Below, piece after piece: positions 34,146-43,438 of a stretch of DNA of 64,000 nucleotides. The stretch's first letter is position 1, and every line of letters starts with the position of its first letter. The DNA comes from Asaia bogorensis (GTDB lineage Bacteria; Pseudomonadota; Alphaproteobacteria; Acetobacterales; Acetobacteraceae): positions 1-64,000 of the forward strand of contig CAMDGX010000003.1 in assembly GCA_945897825.1 (NCBI GenBank), in the 5' to 3' direction. The position numbers and the translations under genes were made by a program. The notes beneath the pieces are model-generated. The model did not search any database. It was given only the letters and a program-made list of their open reading frames with translations, and was not told the DNA's origin.

Positions 34146-34186
34146 CCCTGCCGATGCCCCCCTCGCGGGCATCGGCAGGGTTTTTT
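34146..34186 (+). terminator. Rho-independent terminator between binding-protein and permease genes
   Basis: A 14-bp perfect stem CCCTGCCGATGCCC / GGGCATCGGCAGGG with a 7-nt loop is followed by six T. It lies right after the solute-binding protein gene and 65 nt before the first permease. Partial termination here would give far more binding protein than permease, a common arrangement in ABC importer operons. Confidence 0.88.
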
Positions 34187-34250
34187 CCTTGTGACGGCGC
34201 GAACGCTTCCTTGGGGCGCTCAGGCCGCATCCGCTTGATGGAGAGCCTTC

Positions 34251-35198
34251 ATGGCAGACGGTAGCACCATGGTGGTCGGGGCGGCATCGTCCACCTCGCC
34301 CGGGCCGCGCCAAGCCAGCAGCATGAAACAACTGGCGCGCCGCCGGTCGATGGCGGCACTTGCGCTGTGCGCGCCGCTGATCCTGCTGATCGTCTGCCTG
34401 AAGGTGTATCCGACATTCTACGCCGTGTTCCTGAGCATGCTGGACCGGCGGATGAACAACTTCGTCGGGCTGGACAATTTTGCCTTCATGCTGAGCCGGC
34501 CGAGCTTCCAGCTGGTGATCTTCCAGTCGGTGCTGTTCGCCGTTTCGGCGGTGATCCTCAAGGCGTTCCTGGGCTTCGTCCTGGCGCACCTGATGCACAA
34601 CATCCGCGGCCGCCACGAGCGCGTGTGGCGCGGCCTGCTGCTGGTGCCGTGGGTAATTCCGCTGTCGCTGTCGACGCTGACGTGGTGGTGGCTGTTCGAC
34701 CCCTCCTATTCCGCGTTCAACTGGACGCTGGCCATGATGGGCTTCGACGAGATCCCCTTCCTCGGCACGGTGTGGAACGCGCGGTTCTCGGTGATCGCGG
34801 TGAATGTCTGGTTCGGCGCGCCGTTCTTCATGATCATGTATCTTGCGGCCCTGAAATCGGTGCCGGAGCAGCTGTATGAGGCCGCCTCGATCGATGGCGC
34901 CACGGCGGTTCAGCGGCTGTTCTTCATCACCATTCCGATGATGCGCAACATCATCCTGATCACGGTTCTCTACAGCCTGATCGTGACCTTCGCCGACTTC
35001 GACATCGTGCGCATCCTGACCAACGGCGGCCCGCAGGACGGCACGCACCTGTTCGCGACCTACGCATTCACGGTCGGCATCCAGTCGGGCAACATCCCGC
35101 GCGGCGCCACGGTCAGCCTGTTCATGTTCCCCATTCTCGCGACGCTCGCCTTCTTCGTGTTGCGCGACGTGATGAAGCGCAACAAGGAGATGGCGTGA
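34251..35198 (+). CDS. Sugar ABC transporter permease (MalF/UgpA-like)
   Basis: A 315-residue permease with six helices. The EAA loop is EQLYEAASIDGATAVQRLFFITIP, and TNGGPQDGTHLFATYAFTVGI near the C-terminus is characteristic of MalF/UgpA-type subunits. The N-terminal 30 residues are a Ser/Gly-rich cytoplasmic tail. The stop overlaps the start of the second permease (TGATG). It forms the translocation pore with that subunit. Confidence 0.94.
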   Translation: MADGSTMVVGAASSTSPGPRQASSMKQLARRRSMAALALCAPLILLIVCLKVYPTFYAVFLSMLDRRMNNFVGLDNFAFMLSRPSFQLVIFQSVLFAVSAVILKAFLGFVLAHLMHNIRGRHERVWRGLLLVPWVIPLSLSTLTWWWLFDPSYSAFNWTLAMMGFDEIPFLGTVWNARFSVIAVNVWFGAPFFMIMYLAALKSVPEQLYEAASIDGATAVQRLFFITIPMMRNIILITVLYSLIVTFADFDIVRILTNGGPQDGTHLFATYAFTVGIQSGNIPRGATVSLFMFPILATLAFFVLRDVMKRNKEMA

Positions 35199-36094
35199 TG
35201 AGCGCTTCCGCCACCGCGGGCAACGTGCCGGTCCCGAAAGCCAAGGTCGGCAGCATGGAGCGCCAGCGCCGACTGGCGCTGTGGGGCAGCTACATCGCGC
35301 TGACCATCTTCGTGATCATCTTCCTGGTGCCGCCGTTCTACATGATCGTCACCAGCCTGAAGACGTCGGCCGAGATCTCGGCCCAGGCAGGCAACCCCTG
35401 GATCGTGAAGGACCCGACCTTCGAGAACTACTGGGAGCTGATGACCAATGCCGCGTTCCAGCGGTATTTCATCAACTCGGTCTGGGTCACGGCCGTGACC
35501 GTGACGCTCAGCATGACGATCGCGATCCTGGCCGCCTTCAGCCTGTCGCGCATGGGGTTCAAGGGCAGCCAGGTGCTGTCGACAGGCGTGTTCCTGACCT
35601 ACCTGGTGCCGCCGTCGCTGCTGTTCATCCCGCTGTTCCAGATCCTGGGCTGGCTGGGGCTGATCAATTCCACCTGGTCGCTGGTGCTGCTGTTCCCGAC
35701 GCTGGCGGTGCCGTTCTGCACCTGGATCATGATCGGCTATTTCAGCTCGATCCCGAAGGAGCTGGACGAGGCGGCGCTGATCGACGGGGCGAGCTATCCG
35801 CAGATCCTGGTGCAGATCTTCATTCCCGTGGCGATGCCGGGCATCATCGCGGCGACGATCTTCGCCTTCACCGTGGCCTGGGGGGCGTTCCTCTATCCGC
35901 TCGCCTATCTCTACAGCGCCGACCAGGCGACGCTGACCGTCGGCATCGTGCGTGAGCTGATCAAGGGCGACGTGTTCGCCTGGGGCATGATCATGGCCGC
36001 TTGCGCCATGGCCGCCGCCCCGCCGATCATCATCTACACCTTCCTGATGGACTACTACATCGCTGGCCTCACCGCCGGCGCCACCAAGGGCTGA
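35198..36094 (+). CDS. Sugar ABC transporter permease (MalG/UgpE-like)
   Basis: A 298-residue permease with six helices and the EAA loop KELDEAALIDGASYPQILVQIFIP. FAFTVAWGAFLYPLAYLYS near the C-terminus marks the MalG type. The ATG at 35198 overlaps the previous stop; a GTG directly before it (35195) is possible but adds nothing. It is the second pore subunit of the importer, with the ATPase gene 70 nt downstream. Confidence 0.94.
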   Translation: MSASATAGNVPVPKAKVGSMERQRRLALWGSYIALTIFVIIFLVPPFYMIVTSLKTSAEISAQAGNPWIVKDPTFENYWELMTNAAFQRYFINSVWVTAVTVTLSMTIAILAAFSLSRMGFKGSQVLSTGVFLTYLVPPSLLFIPLFQILGWLGLINSTWSLVLLFPTLAVPFCTWIMIGYFSSIPKELDEAALIDGASYPQILVQIFIPVAMPGIIAATIFAFTVAWGAFLYPLAYLYSADQATLTVGIVRELIKGDVFAWGMIMAACAMAAAPPIIIYTFLMDYYIAGLTAGATKG

Positions 36095-36164
36095 CCGCGC
36101 ACCGCGGGTTTGGACCATAAGATAGCCGCGCGGTGCTGCGGCTCAACGAGGAGAAGTGACGGCA

Positions 36165-37262
<1,098 letters not shown>

Positions 37263-37296
37263 TCGATATCCTTCGGGGGTCCTGCCCTCTTGCGTC

Positions 37297-37330
37297 GCGG
37301 CCGATCGGGCGCCACCGTCCGATCGGCCGC
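37297..37330. repeat. Perfect 12-bp inverted repeat upstream of an SDR gene
   Basis: GCGGCCGATCGG (37297-37308) and CCGATCGGCCGC (37319-37330) are exact inverted copies around a 10-nt spacer. The structure lies in the 114-nt gap between the MalK-like and SDR genes. It is followed by TTCGCGTTT rather than a clean T-run. It could be an operator for a dimeric regulator, or a weak terminator for the transporter operon. Confidence 0.65.
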
Positions 37331-37376
37331 TTCGCGTTTCGGTGGCCACGTTGCACATGACGAGGAGGACGGCGCC

Positions 37377-38147
37377 ATGCCGGCATTGGATGGCACGACG
37401 GCCTGGGTGACCGGCGCCGGAACAGGCATCGGTCGCGCCGTGGCATTGTCCCTGGCGCGGGCCGGGGCGCGGGTGGGCCTCAGCGGGCGGACGCGCGGCA
37501 CGCTGGAAGAGACGGCGGCGGCGATCCATGCCGAGGGCGGCGTGTGCACGATCGCCCCCTGCGACGTGGCGGCACCCGACCAGGTGGAACAGGCCTGGAG
37601 CACCGTGGTGGCGGAGTTCGGCGAGGTCGATATCCTGGTGAACAACGCCGGGTGGAACACGCCGCAGCGCGCCTGGAAACAACTGACGCCGGAGATCGTG
37701 CAGCAGATGGTGGGGGCGAACCTCACCGGGCCGTTCCTGTGCACGATGAAGGTGCTGCCGGGGATGCGGGCGAAGGGGGGCGGGATGGTGTTCAACGTCG
37801 CTTCGCTGGCGGCGACTGGGATCTTCATGGTGTCGGGTGTGGCCTACACCGCAACCAAGCACGCCGCGCGGGCCATGAGCCTGAGCCTGAACGCCGAGGA
37901 AGGCATCCATGGCGTGCGCGCCGTGTGCATCAACCCGGGCGAGGTCGAGACGCCGATCATGGACAAGCGGCCGCAGCCGCCCTCGGCCGAGGCGCGCGCG
38001 CTGATGGTGCAGCCGGAGGACGTGGCGGCCGCGGTGCTGTTCTGCGCGTCGCTGCCGCCGCGCTCCTGCGTGAGCGAACTGACGCTGGTGCCGACCGACA
38101 ACAATTTCTACCGTGCCGACGCAAAGGCGATTGCGGCACGGGGATAG
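37377..38147 (+). CDS. Short-chain dehydrogenase/reductase (SDR)
   Basis: A 256-residue classical SDR. The cofactor motif is TGAGTGIG (about residues 12-19), followed by VNNAG, and the active-site Tyr-Lys is in AYTATKHAARAM with the catalytic Ser in NVASLAA. The C-terminal INPGEVETPIMDKRP fits the family. GAGGAGG lies upstream of the ATG. Position after a sugar importer and before an LDH2-type dehydrogenase suggests oxidation of an imported polyol or sugar acid. Palindromic element copy 6 starts 1 nt after the stop. Confidence 0.92.
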   Translation: MPALDGTTAWVTGAGTGIGRAVALSLARAGARVGLSGRTRGTLEETAAAIHAEGGVCTIAPCDVAAPDQVEQAWSTVVAEFGEVDILVNNAGWNTPQRAWKQLTPEIVQQMVGANLTGPFLCTMKVLPGMRAKGGGMVFNVASLAATGIFMVSGVAYTATKHAARAMSLSLNAEEGIHGVRAVCINPGEVETPIMDKRPQPPSAEARALMVQPEDVAAAVLFCASLPPRSCVSELTLVPTDNNFYRADAKAIAARG

Positions 38148-38148
38148 G

Positions 38149-38287
38149 AAGGAAGGCGTTCTTTTTTGAAAAAAAGAACCAAAAAACTTTTTCCATTTGT
38201 ATCGGCGAGTCCGTGTAGGGCACGGCGCAAAGTGGAAAAAGTCTTTTTGCTTCTTTTTCTTCAGAAAAAGAAGGCCTTGCTTTCCTT
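38149..38287. repeat. A/T-rich nested palindromic element, copy 6
   Basis: Outer arms AAGGAA / TTCCTT, then hairpin A (GTTCTTTTTT / AAAAAAGAAC) and hairpin B (CTTCTTTTTC / GAAAAAGAAG). The middle arms CTTTTTCCA / TGGAAAAAG differ from all other copies yet pair fully. The element begins 1 nt after the SDR stop and ends 33 nt before the next ATG on the same strand. It is the only copy between two + strand genes. Confidence 0.87.
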
Positions 38288-38320
38288 AAACAAAACAACG
38301 CGTTGCTTGAGGATCCGACC

Positions 38321-39421
38321 ATGGCCGACCTTCCGCCCCATCTGATTGCCGTCGACACGCTGCAGCGCTTCGTGGGCGACATCTTCACCAAGGCGGGCAC
38401 GACGCGGGAGGAGGGCGACCGCATCGCCCACCACCTGATCGGCGCGAACCTGACCGGGCATGACAGCCACGGGGTGATCCGCGTGCCGCGCTACGTGCAG
38501 AACCTGCAGGATGGCGACGTGGTGGCCGGGCAGACGATTGAAATCGTCACCGAGGGCCCGACCCATGCGGTGATCGACGGCAGGATGGGCTTCGGCCAGA
38601 CGGTGGGGCCGCAGGCGGTGGATTTCGGCATCGCCAAGGCGAAGCAGGCCGGCATGTGCATCATTGCGCTGCGCGGATCCGGCCATATCGGGCGCATCGG
38701 CGACTGGGGCGAGCGGGCGGCGGAGCACGGTCTGGTGTCGCTGCATTTCGTGAACGTGTTCCAGGGCCAGCTGGTGGCGCCGTTCGGCGGCGTAGACCGG
38801 CGGTTCTCCACCAATCCCGTTTGCATCGCGATCCCGATGGAAAACGGCCAGGCGCCGCTGCTGCTGGATTTCGCGACCTCGGTGGTGGCGGAAGGCAAGG
38901 TGTTGGTGGCATCCAACGGCGGCAAGAAGCTGCCGGACGACGCGCTGATCGGGCCGGACGGCAAGATCTCGGCCGATCCGGCGGTGCTGTATGGGCCGCT
39001 GACGCCGGGCGGGCCGCGCAGCGCGGGCAACGGGCCGGGCTCGATCCGCGCCTTCGGCGACCACAAGGGCAGCGGCATCGCCTTCATGTGCGAGATCCTT
39101 GCCGGCGTGCTGACCGGGGGCGGCACCTCCGGGCCGGTCGATCCGGACCGCACGCGGCGGCGGATCGCCAACGGCATGTTCTCGATCTACCTCGACCCCA
39201 ACCGCTTCGGCTCGTCGAACTTCGTCGCCGAGGCGCGGGAGTATGCCAACTATGTCAAGGCGTCGCGCCTGGCCGAGGGGGTGGACGAGGTGCTGGTGCC
39301 GGGCGAGCCCGAGGCGCGCGCGCGGGCGGACCGGTTGGCCAATGGCGTGCCGCTGCAGGTGGACACCTGGGCGAGCATCGTGGCAACGGCGCGGTCGTTG
39401 GGGTTGAACCCGCCGAACTGA
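38321..39421 (+). CDS. LDH2/malate dehydrogenase family oxidoreductase (YbiC/YlbC type)
   Basis: A 366-residue NAD(P)-dependent dehydrogenase of the LDH2 family, which lacks a Rossmann fold. HDSHGVIRVPRYVQNL holds the catalytic His, GSGHIGRIGDWGERAA is the second conserved block, and FGDHKGSGIAFMCEIL contacts the cofactor. Members oxidise malate, lactate, ureidoglycolate or sugar-derived 2-hydroxy acids. The region suggests a hydroxy acid produced during sugar-acid breakdown. The ATG at 38321 is preferred over an upstream TTG at 38303. Confidence 0.92.
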   Translation: MADLPPHLIAVDTLQRFVGDIFTKAGTTREEGDRIAHHLIGANLTGHDSHGVIRVPRYVQNLQDGDVVAGQTIEIVTEGPTHAVIDGRMGFGQTVGPQAVDFGIAKAKQAGMCIIALRGSGHIGRIGDWGERAAEHGLVSLHFVNVFQGQLVAPFGGVDRRFSTNPVCIAIPMENGQAPLLLDFATSVVAEGKVLVASNGGKKLPDDALIGPDGKISADPAVLYGPLTPGGPRSAGNGPGSIRAFGDHKGSGIAFMCEILAGVLTGGGTSGPVDPDRTRRRIANGMFSIYLDPNRFGSSNFVAEAREYANYVKASRLAEGVDEVLVPGEPEARARADRLANGVPLQVDTWASIVATARSLGLNPPN

Positions 39422-39457
39422 GCGGGCACTCTGCTTCTGTAACGGAAGGAGACGATC

Positions 39458-40138
39458 ATGCGCGCAGCCTGGGCCATGGGCGTGGCATTGGCTGTGGCAT
39501 CAGCACCTGTCGGGGCTGTCGTCGTGACAACCGGCGCCGGAACCGCGGTTCCGGTGGCCGATGCCTCGGCGTCGTTCGAATCCCACGTTTCCCTGTCACT
39601 GAACCCCTACCTGGAAGACGGGCTGCGCTTTCAGCGGGTTGGCCTCACTCTCAACAACAATGGCTGCGGCTTCGCCGGGTGTGGGTTTCCGTATTTCTCG
39701 GGGAACTACTTTCTCGGCGCGACACCCGGCTTCGGCCCCGGCGGCGGCGGCTACCTCAACATCTTCTCGGACGCGGCGTTGTTCGTGGACTCCGTGATGT
39801 ACGGCATCGAGTTCGTCGCGGGCTCGGGTGTCGGCGAACCCGTCCACTATGCCTGGGCGGCGTTCCTGGGCGGCGCAATGGTGGGCGAGGGCACCGGCGT
39901 GACCGATGGCGGCACCGTGCTGGGATTCAAGGATGCCGGCGGCTTCACGCATCTGCACTGGACGGCAAGCAGCACCGCCGACGTGACGCTCGACACGACT
40001 CTCAACGCGCCGGCGATCGACGATGTGCGCGTAACCTACGCGCCGCCGCCCGCCCCGATCCCGGCGCCGGCGATGGGTGGATTGCTGATGGTCGGTGCGT
40101 TGGGCCTCGCCGCGATTCGCCGTCGCGGGACAGCCTGA
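39458..40138 (+). CDS. Exported protein with variant PEP-CTERM-type sorting tail
   Basis: A 226-residue secreted protein. A signal peptide (MRAAWAMGVALAVASAPVGA) precedes a Gly- and beta-rich body (GFGPGGGGYLNIFSDAALFVD). The C-terminus PIPAPAMGGLLMVGALGLAAIRRRGTA has the tripartite layout of exosortase substrates: a short Pro-Ala-Pro motif, one hydrophobic helix and a basic end. The motif reads PAPA instead of PEP, a known variant type. GGAG precedes the ATG. The body resembles no enzyme I know. The protein probably reaches the outer surface or extracellular matrix if an exosortase exists elsewhere. Confidence 0.8.
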   Translation: MRAAWAMGVALAVASAPVGAVVVTTGAGTAVPVADASASFESHVSLSLNPYLEDGLRFQRVGLTLNNNGCGFAGCGFPYFSGNYFLGATPGFGPGGGGYLNIFSDAALFVDSVMYGIEFVAGSGVGEPVHYAWAAFLGGAMVGEGTGVTDGGTVLGFKDAGGFTHLHWTASSTADVTLDTTLNAPAIDDVRVTYAPPPAPIPAPAMGGLLMVGALGLAAIRRRGTA

Positions 40139-40145
40139 CGCGCCG

Positions 40146-40727
40146 CTACGCCAACCGGCGGAGTGCGCGCGCCACCAGTTCGATGCAAGCCTCGAACGCA
40201 ACCAGATCGGTCCAGGCGTCGTCGCGCGGGATGGCGCGGGTGACAAGGGTGCCCCCAGAGGCGACGATCGCGCCGTCGATCATCAGGTTGTCGGCCAGCG
40301 GGGCGAAATCCTCGACCAGCAGGCCCTCCGCATCGCGCCATGTGCCGTCCGGCTGGGCGGCGGCACCGGCGCAGAAGGCGCGGGTGCGGGCGGCGAAGGG
40401 CTCGGCGCAGTTTGACCAGCCGAAAACCGGGCGGCCGAGGGCGCGCATGAAACCCAGCTCGAACACCGTGCCGGCATCGGCGCTGGGGCCGCGGAACGGT
40501 GTCAGGTTTGCGACCAGGGTGGCGCAGCCGGCGATATGGGCCTCGTTGCGGCGGGCGATGCGGTAGGCTTCGTCCAGGCCCGACCATTCCGGCGGGTCGC
40601 CGCCGTCGAGCGCGTCGAGCGGCGACACGCCGGCAAGCCCGTGGCGGGCGCAGATCGCCTTCAGCGCGGCGGCGCGGGCCAGCGGGTCGGGCAGGAACAC
40701 GTCGGGACCGGCAAGATAGACGCGCAT
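40146..40727 (-). CDS. Nucleoside 2-deoxyribosyltransferase family protein
   Basis: A 193-residue protein with the family start MRVYLAGPDVFLPD and the catalytic block GPSADAGTVFELGFMRALG, in which the Glu acts as nucleophile. Members exchange bases between 2-deoxyribonucleosides or hydrolyse deoxynucleotides (DNPH1-like). A nearby upstream ATG at 40736 adds three residues and is equally possible. The gene runs convergently with the PEP-CTERM-type gene, with only 7 nt between their stops. Confidence 0.88.
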   Translation of the reverse strand: MRVYLAGPDVFLPDPLARAAALKAICARHGLAGVSPLDALDGGDPPEWSGLDEAYRIARRNEAHIAGCATLVANLTPFRGPSADAGTVFELGFMRALGRPVFGWSNCAEPFAARTRAFCAGAAAQPDGTWRDAEGLLVEDFAPLADNLMIDGAIVASGGTLVTRAIPRDDAWTDLVAFEACIELVARALRRLA

Positions 40728-40768
40728 GGGTCCCATGGTGCCGCAGGTGGGACGGGAACAGAAGGGTG

Positions 40769-42145
40769 TCACGCCGGGGTGGGCAGCCAGGCGAGCAAGG
40801 CGGTGCGGCTGCGGGAAAAGGCGTCGTCGATGCCGTGAGCGGCGGCGCGGGCGGCTGCGAGGTCGCGGCAGCGCACGGCGGCCAGGATGGCCCGGGCCTG
40901 GCGCTCCATGTGGCCAAGGGCGTAACTGCCGGCCATGCCGGCCAGGGCGTGGGCCTCGCGCTCGACCGCCTCTGCGTCGCCCCCTTCCAAGGCGGCGGCG
41001 AGGCTGGCAAGGCGCTGGACCATGTCGTCGATGCATTGGCGGCAAAGAATCGCCAGGGTCGCTGCGGGGAGTTCACGGCGCAGTTCGGCGAGGCGGGCTG
41101 CGTCCAGCACATCGGCCACGGGCGGCTCCACGGCGGGGGACGGCGCGGCCGCCAGCAGCACCTCCCGCAGGGCGGCCGCCGGGACGGGCTTGGTGAGCAT
41201 GCCCTGCATGCCGGCGGCGAGGCAGCGGACGCGTTCCTCCTCGCCCATGTTGGCCGTGAGGGCAAAGATCGGCGTCCGACCAGCCGGCCCTGGCAGGGCG
41301 CGCAGGCCCCGCGCCACGTCGTAGCCGCTCATTCCCGGCATCATGAGGTCCATCAGCACCAGGTCGTAGAGTGTGGTGGTGGCCAGTCGCAGGGCGGCGG
41401 CGCCCGATTCGGCGACATCGACGCGGTGCCCCTCGCGGCGGAGCTGGGTTGCGGTGACGACCTGGTTCACCTTCATGTCCTCGACCAGCAGGACGAGGCA
41501 GCGGCGGGGGCGCGGCGCGAAGGCGAGGGGGGCTGCTTGCGGTGGCGTGGCGACCGCGGTCGCGGTCGCGGGGCCTGCGGCTTGCTGGCGGGCGGTGACG
41601 TCGGAACAGCGCAACAGAATGCCGCCGCCAGGGAGTTCGGCTAGGTGGACCTCCACGATCGCGCCATCAGGGCGGTGGCGCAGCTGCGGGAAGGCGGCAG
41701 GGCCGCGCGCGAGGAGGGCCAGCTGGCTCGCGACCTCCAGGTCGACGTCGACGAGGCCGAACTCGCCGGCCTCGGCCGAGAGGCGCAACAGGGACCCGAG
41801 GGTGGCGCCGTCGCGCGGCAGGTCGTCGGGCAGGCCCGTGAGCGCGGCAAAGTGCGCATTCCAGTGGATGACGCGCAGGGCGGCATCGGCGACGAGGATT
41901 CCCTCCGGCTGCTGCTCCAGGGCGGCCTCCATCCAGTCGGCGCGGGCGGTGGCGCGCTGGCGGGCGGCGGCGGCATCCTCCTGGGCGCGGAGCAGCCCGG
42001 CGAGCGCCCAGCGCTGGGTGGCTTCGCGCCGCGCGAGCCATACCCCGGCGGCCAGGGCGGCGAGCACCAGAAAGGCGGCGAGGATCAGCACGGCAGGTGC
42101 CTCGGCCGCGCCCGCGGACTTGCCGAGGGGCGGCGCAGGTGCCAT
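40769..42145 (-). CDS. PAS-REC-HPt phosphorelay protein without histidine kinase core
   Basis: A 458-residue membrane-anchored signalling protein. One N-terminal helix (about 18-37) and a charged linker lead to a PAS domain (about 72-185, RVIHWNAHFAALTGLP). A receiver domain follows (about 217-331: VEDMK, phospho-acceptor Asp 266 in LVLMDLMMPGMSG, Lys 319 in TKPV). A C-terminal HPt domain carries His 399 in AHALAGMAGSY. The HisKA and ATP-binding domains that normally sit between PAS and REC are missing; residues 186-216 are only a Pro/Ala linker. It must receive phosphate from another kinase. The long open frame upstream to 43318 is antisense to icd and not coding. Confidence 0.85.
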   Translation of the reverse strand: MAPAPPLGKSAGAAEAPAVLILAAFLVLAALAAGVWLARREATQRWALAGLLRAQEDAAAARQRATARADWMEAALEQQPEGILVADAALRVIHWNAHFAALTGLPDDLPRDGATLGSLLRLSAEAGEFGLVDVDLEVASQLALLARGPAAFPQLRHRPDGAIVEVHLAELPGGGILLRCSDVTARQQAAGPATATAVATPPQAAPLAFAPRPRRCLVLLVEDMKVNQVVTATQLRREGHRVDVAESGAAALRLATTTLYDLVLMDLMMPGMSGYDVARGLRALPGPAGRTPIFALTANMGEEERVRCLAAGMQGMLTKPVPAAALREVLLAAAPSPAVEPPVADVLDAARLAELRRELPAATLAILCRQCIDDMVQRLASLAAALEGGDAEAVEREAHALAGMAGSYALGHMERQARAILAAVRCRDLAAARAAAHGIDDAFSRSRTALLAWLPTPA

Positions 42146-42208
42146 TGAATGCCCGCATTCGGACGCGGGCCGCAACGGGCGGCTGGAACGGCACAGGACG
42201 AGGATGGC

Positions 42209-43423
42209 ATGGCGAAAATCAAGGTGAAGACCCCGGTCGTTGAGCTGGACGGGGATGAGATGACCCGCATCATCTGGGGCTTCATCAAGGACAAGCTCAT
42301 CCTGCCCTACCTGGACGTGGACCTGAAGTACTACGACCTCGGCATCGAGTATCGCGACCAGACCGACGACCAGGTCACCGTCGACGCCGCCAACGCCATC
42401 AAGCAGTACGGCGTCGGCGTCAAGTGCGCCACCATCACGCCCGACGAGCAGCGCGTGGAGGAGTTCGGGCTGAAGAAGATGTGGCGCTCGCCCAACGGCA
42501 CCATCCGCAACATCCTCGACGGCACGATCTTCCGCGAGCCGATCATCTGCAAGAACGTGCCGCGCCTGGTGCCGCACTGGAGCCAGCCGATCGTGATCGG
42601 CCGCCATGCCTATGGCGACATCTATCGCGCCACCGAGACCAAGATCCCCGGCCCCGGCAAGGTGACGCTCACCTACCAGCCGGCCGACGGCTCGCCCGCG
42701 CAGGTGATGGACGTGCATGACTTCAAGGGCCCGGGCGTGGCGATGGGCATGCACAACACCAACGCCTCGATCACCGGCTTCGCCCGCGCGAGCTTCAACT
42801 ACGGGCTGGCGCGCAAGTATCCGGTGTACCTGTCGACCAAGAACACCATCCTCAAGGCCTATGACGGCACCTTCAAGGACATCTTCGAGGACGTGTTCAA
42901 CAAGGAATTCGCCGCGAAGTTCAAGGAAGCCGGCCTGACCTACGAGCATCGCCTGATCGACGACATGGTCGCCTGCGCGCTCAAGTGGGAAGGCGGCTAT
43001 GTCTGGGCCTGCAAGAACTACGACGGCGACGTCGAGAGCGACATCGTGGCGCAGGGCTTCGGCTCGCTGGGCCTGATGACCTCGGTGCTGCTCAGCCCCG
43101 ACGGCAACACGGTGGAGAGCGAGGCGGCGCACGGCACCGTCACGCGCCACTATCGCGAGCACCAGAAGGGCCGCGAGACCAGCACCAACCCGATCGCCTC
43201 GATCTTCGCCTGGACGCGCGGCATCGCCTATCGCGGCAAGTTCGACAACACGCCGGACGTCACCGCCTTCGCCGAGACGCTGGAGCGCGTGTGCATCGAG
43301 ACGGTCGAGGCCGGGCACATGACCAAGGACCTCGCGGTGCTGATCGCCAAGAACCAGCCCTTCCTGAACACCCAGGATTTCCTCGGCAAGATCGACGAGA
43401 ACCTGAAGAAGGCGATGGGCTGA
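42209..43423 (+). CDS. icd: Isocitrate dehydrogenase (NADP+)
   Basis: A 404-residue eukaryotic-type (subfamily II) NADP-dependent isocitrate dehydrogenase, the form usual in alphaproteobacteria. [17 protein letters not shown] starts the fold. [20 protein letters not shown] binds substrate, and [19 protein letters not shown] and [17 protein letters not shown] bind metal and NADP. It converts isocitrate to 2-oxoglutarate in the TCA cycle. The ATG at 42209 follows GAGG. A strong terminator follows the stop. Confidence 0.97.
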   Translation: MAKIKVKTPVVELDGDEMTRIIWGFIKDKLILPYLDVDLKYYDLGIEYRDQTDDQVTVDAANAIKQYGVGVKCATITPDEQRVEEFGLKKMWRSPNGTIRNILDGTIFREPIICKNVPRLVPHWSQPIVIGRHAYGDIYRATETKIPGPGKVTLTYQPADGSPAQVMDVHDFKGPGVAMGMHNTNASITGFARASFNYGLARKYPVYLSTKNTILKAYDGTFKDIFEDVFNKEFAAKFKEAGLTYEHRLIDDMVACALKWEGGYVWACKNYDGDVESDIVAQGFGSLGLMTSVLLSPDGNTVESEAAHGTVTRHYREHQKGRETSTNPIASIFAWTRGIAYRGKFDNTPDVTAFAETLERVCIETVEAGHMTKDLAVLIAKNQPFLNTQDFLGKIDENLKKAMG

Positions 43424-43438
43424 CCCTTGCCCGACGGC

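Noticed and set aside
42149-43318. N-terminal extension of the PAS-REC-HPt frame, antisense to icd
   Set aside because: The extension is antisense to a clear isocitrate dehydrogenase gene; the membrane helix and start at 42145 are sufficient.
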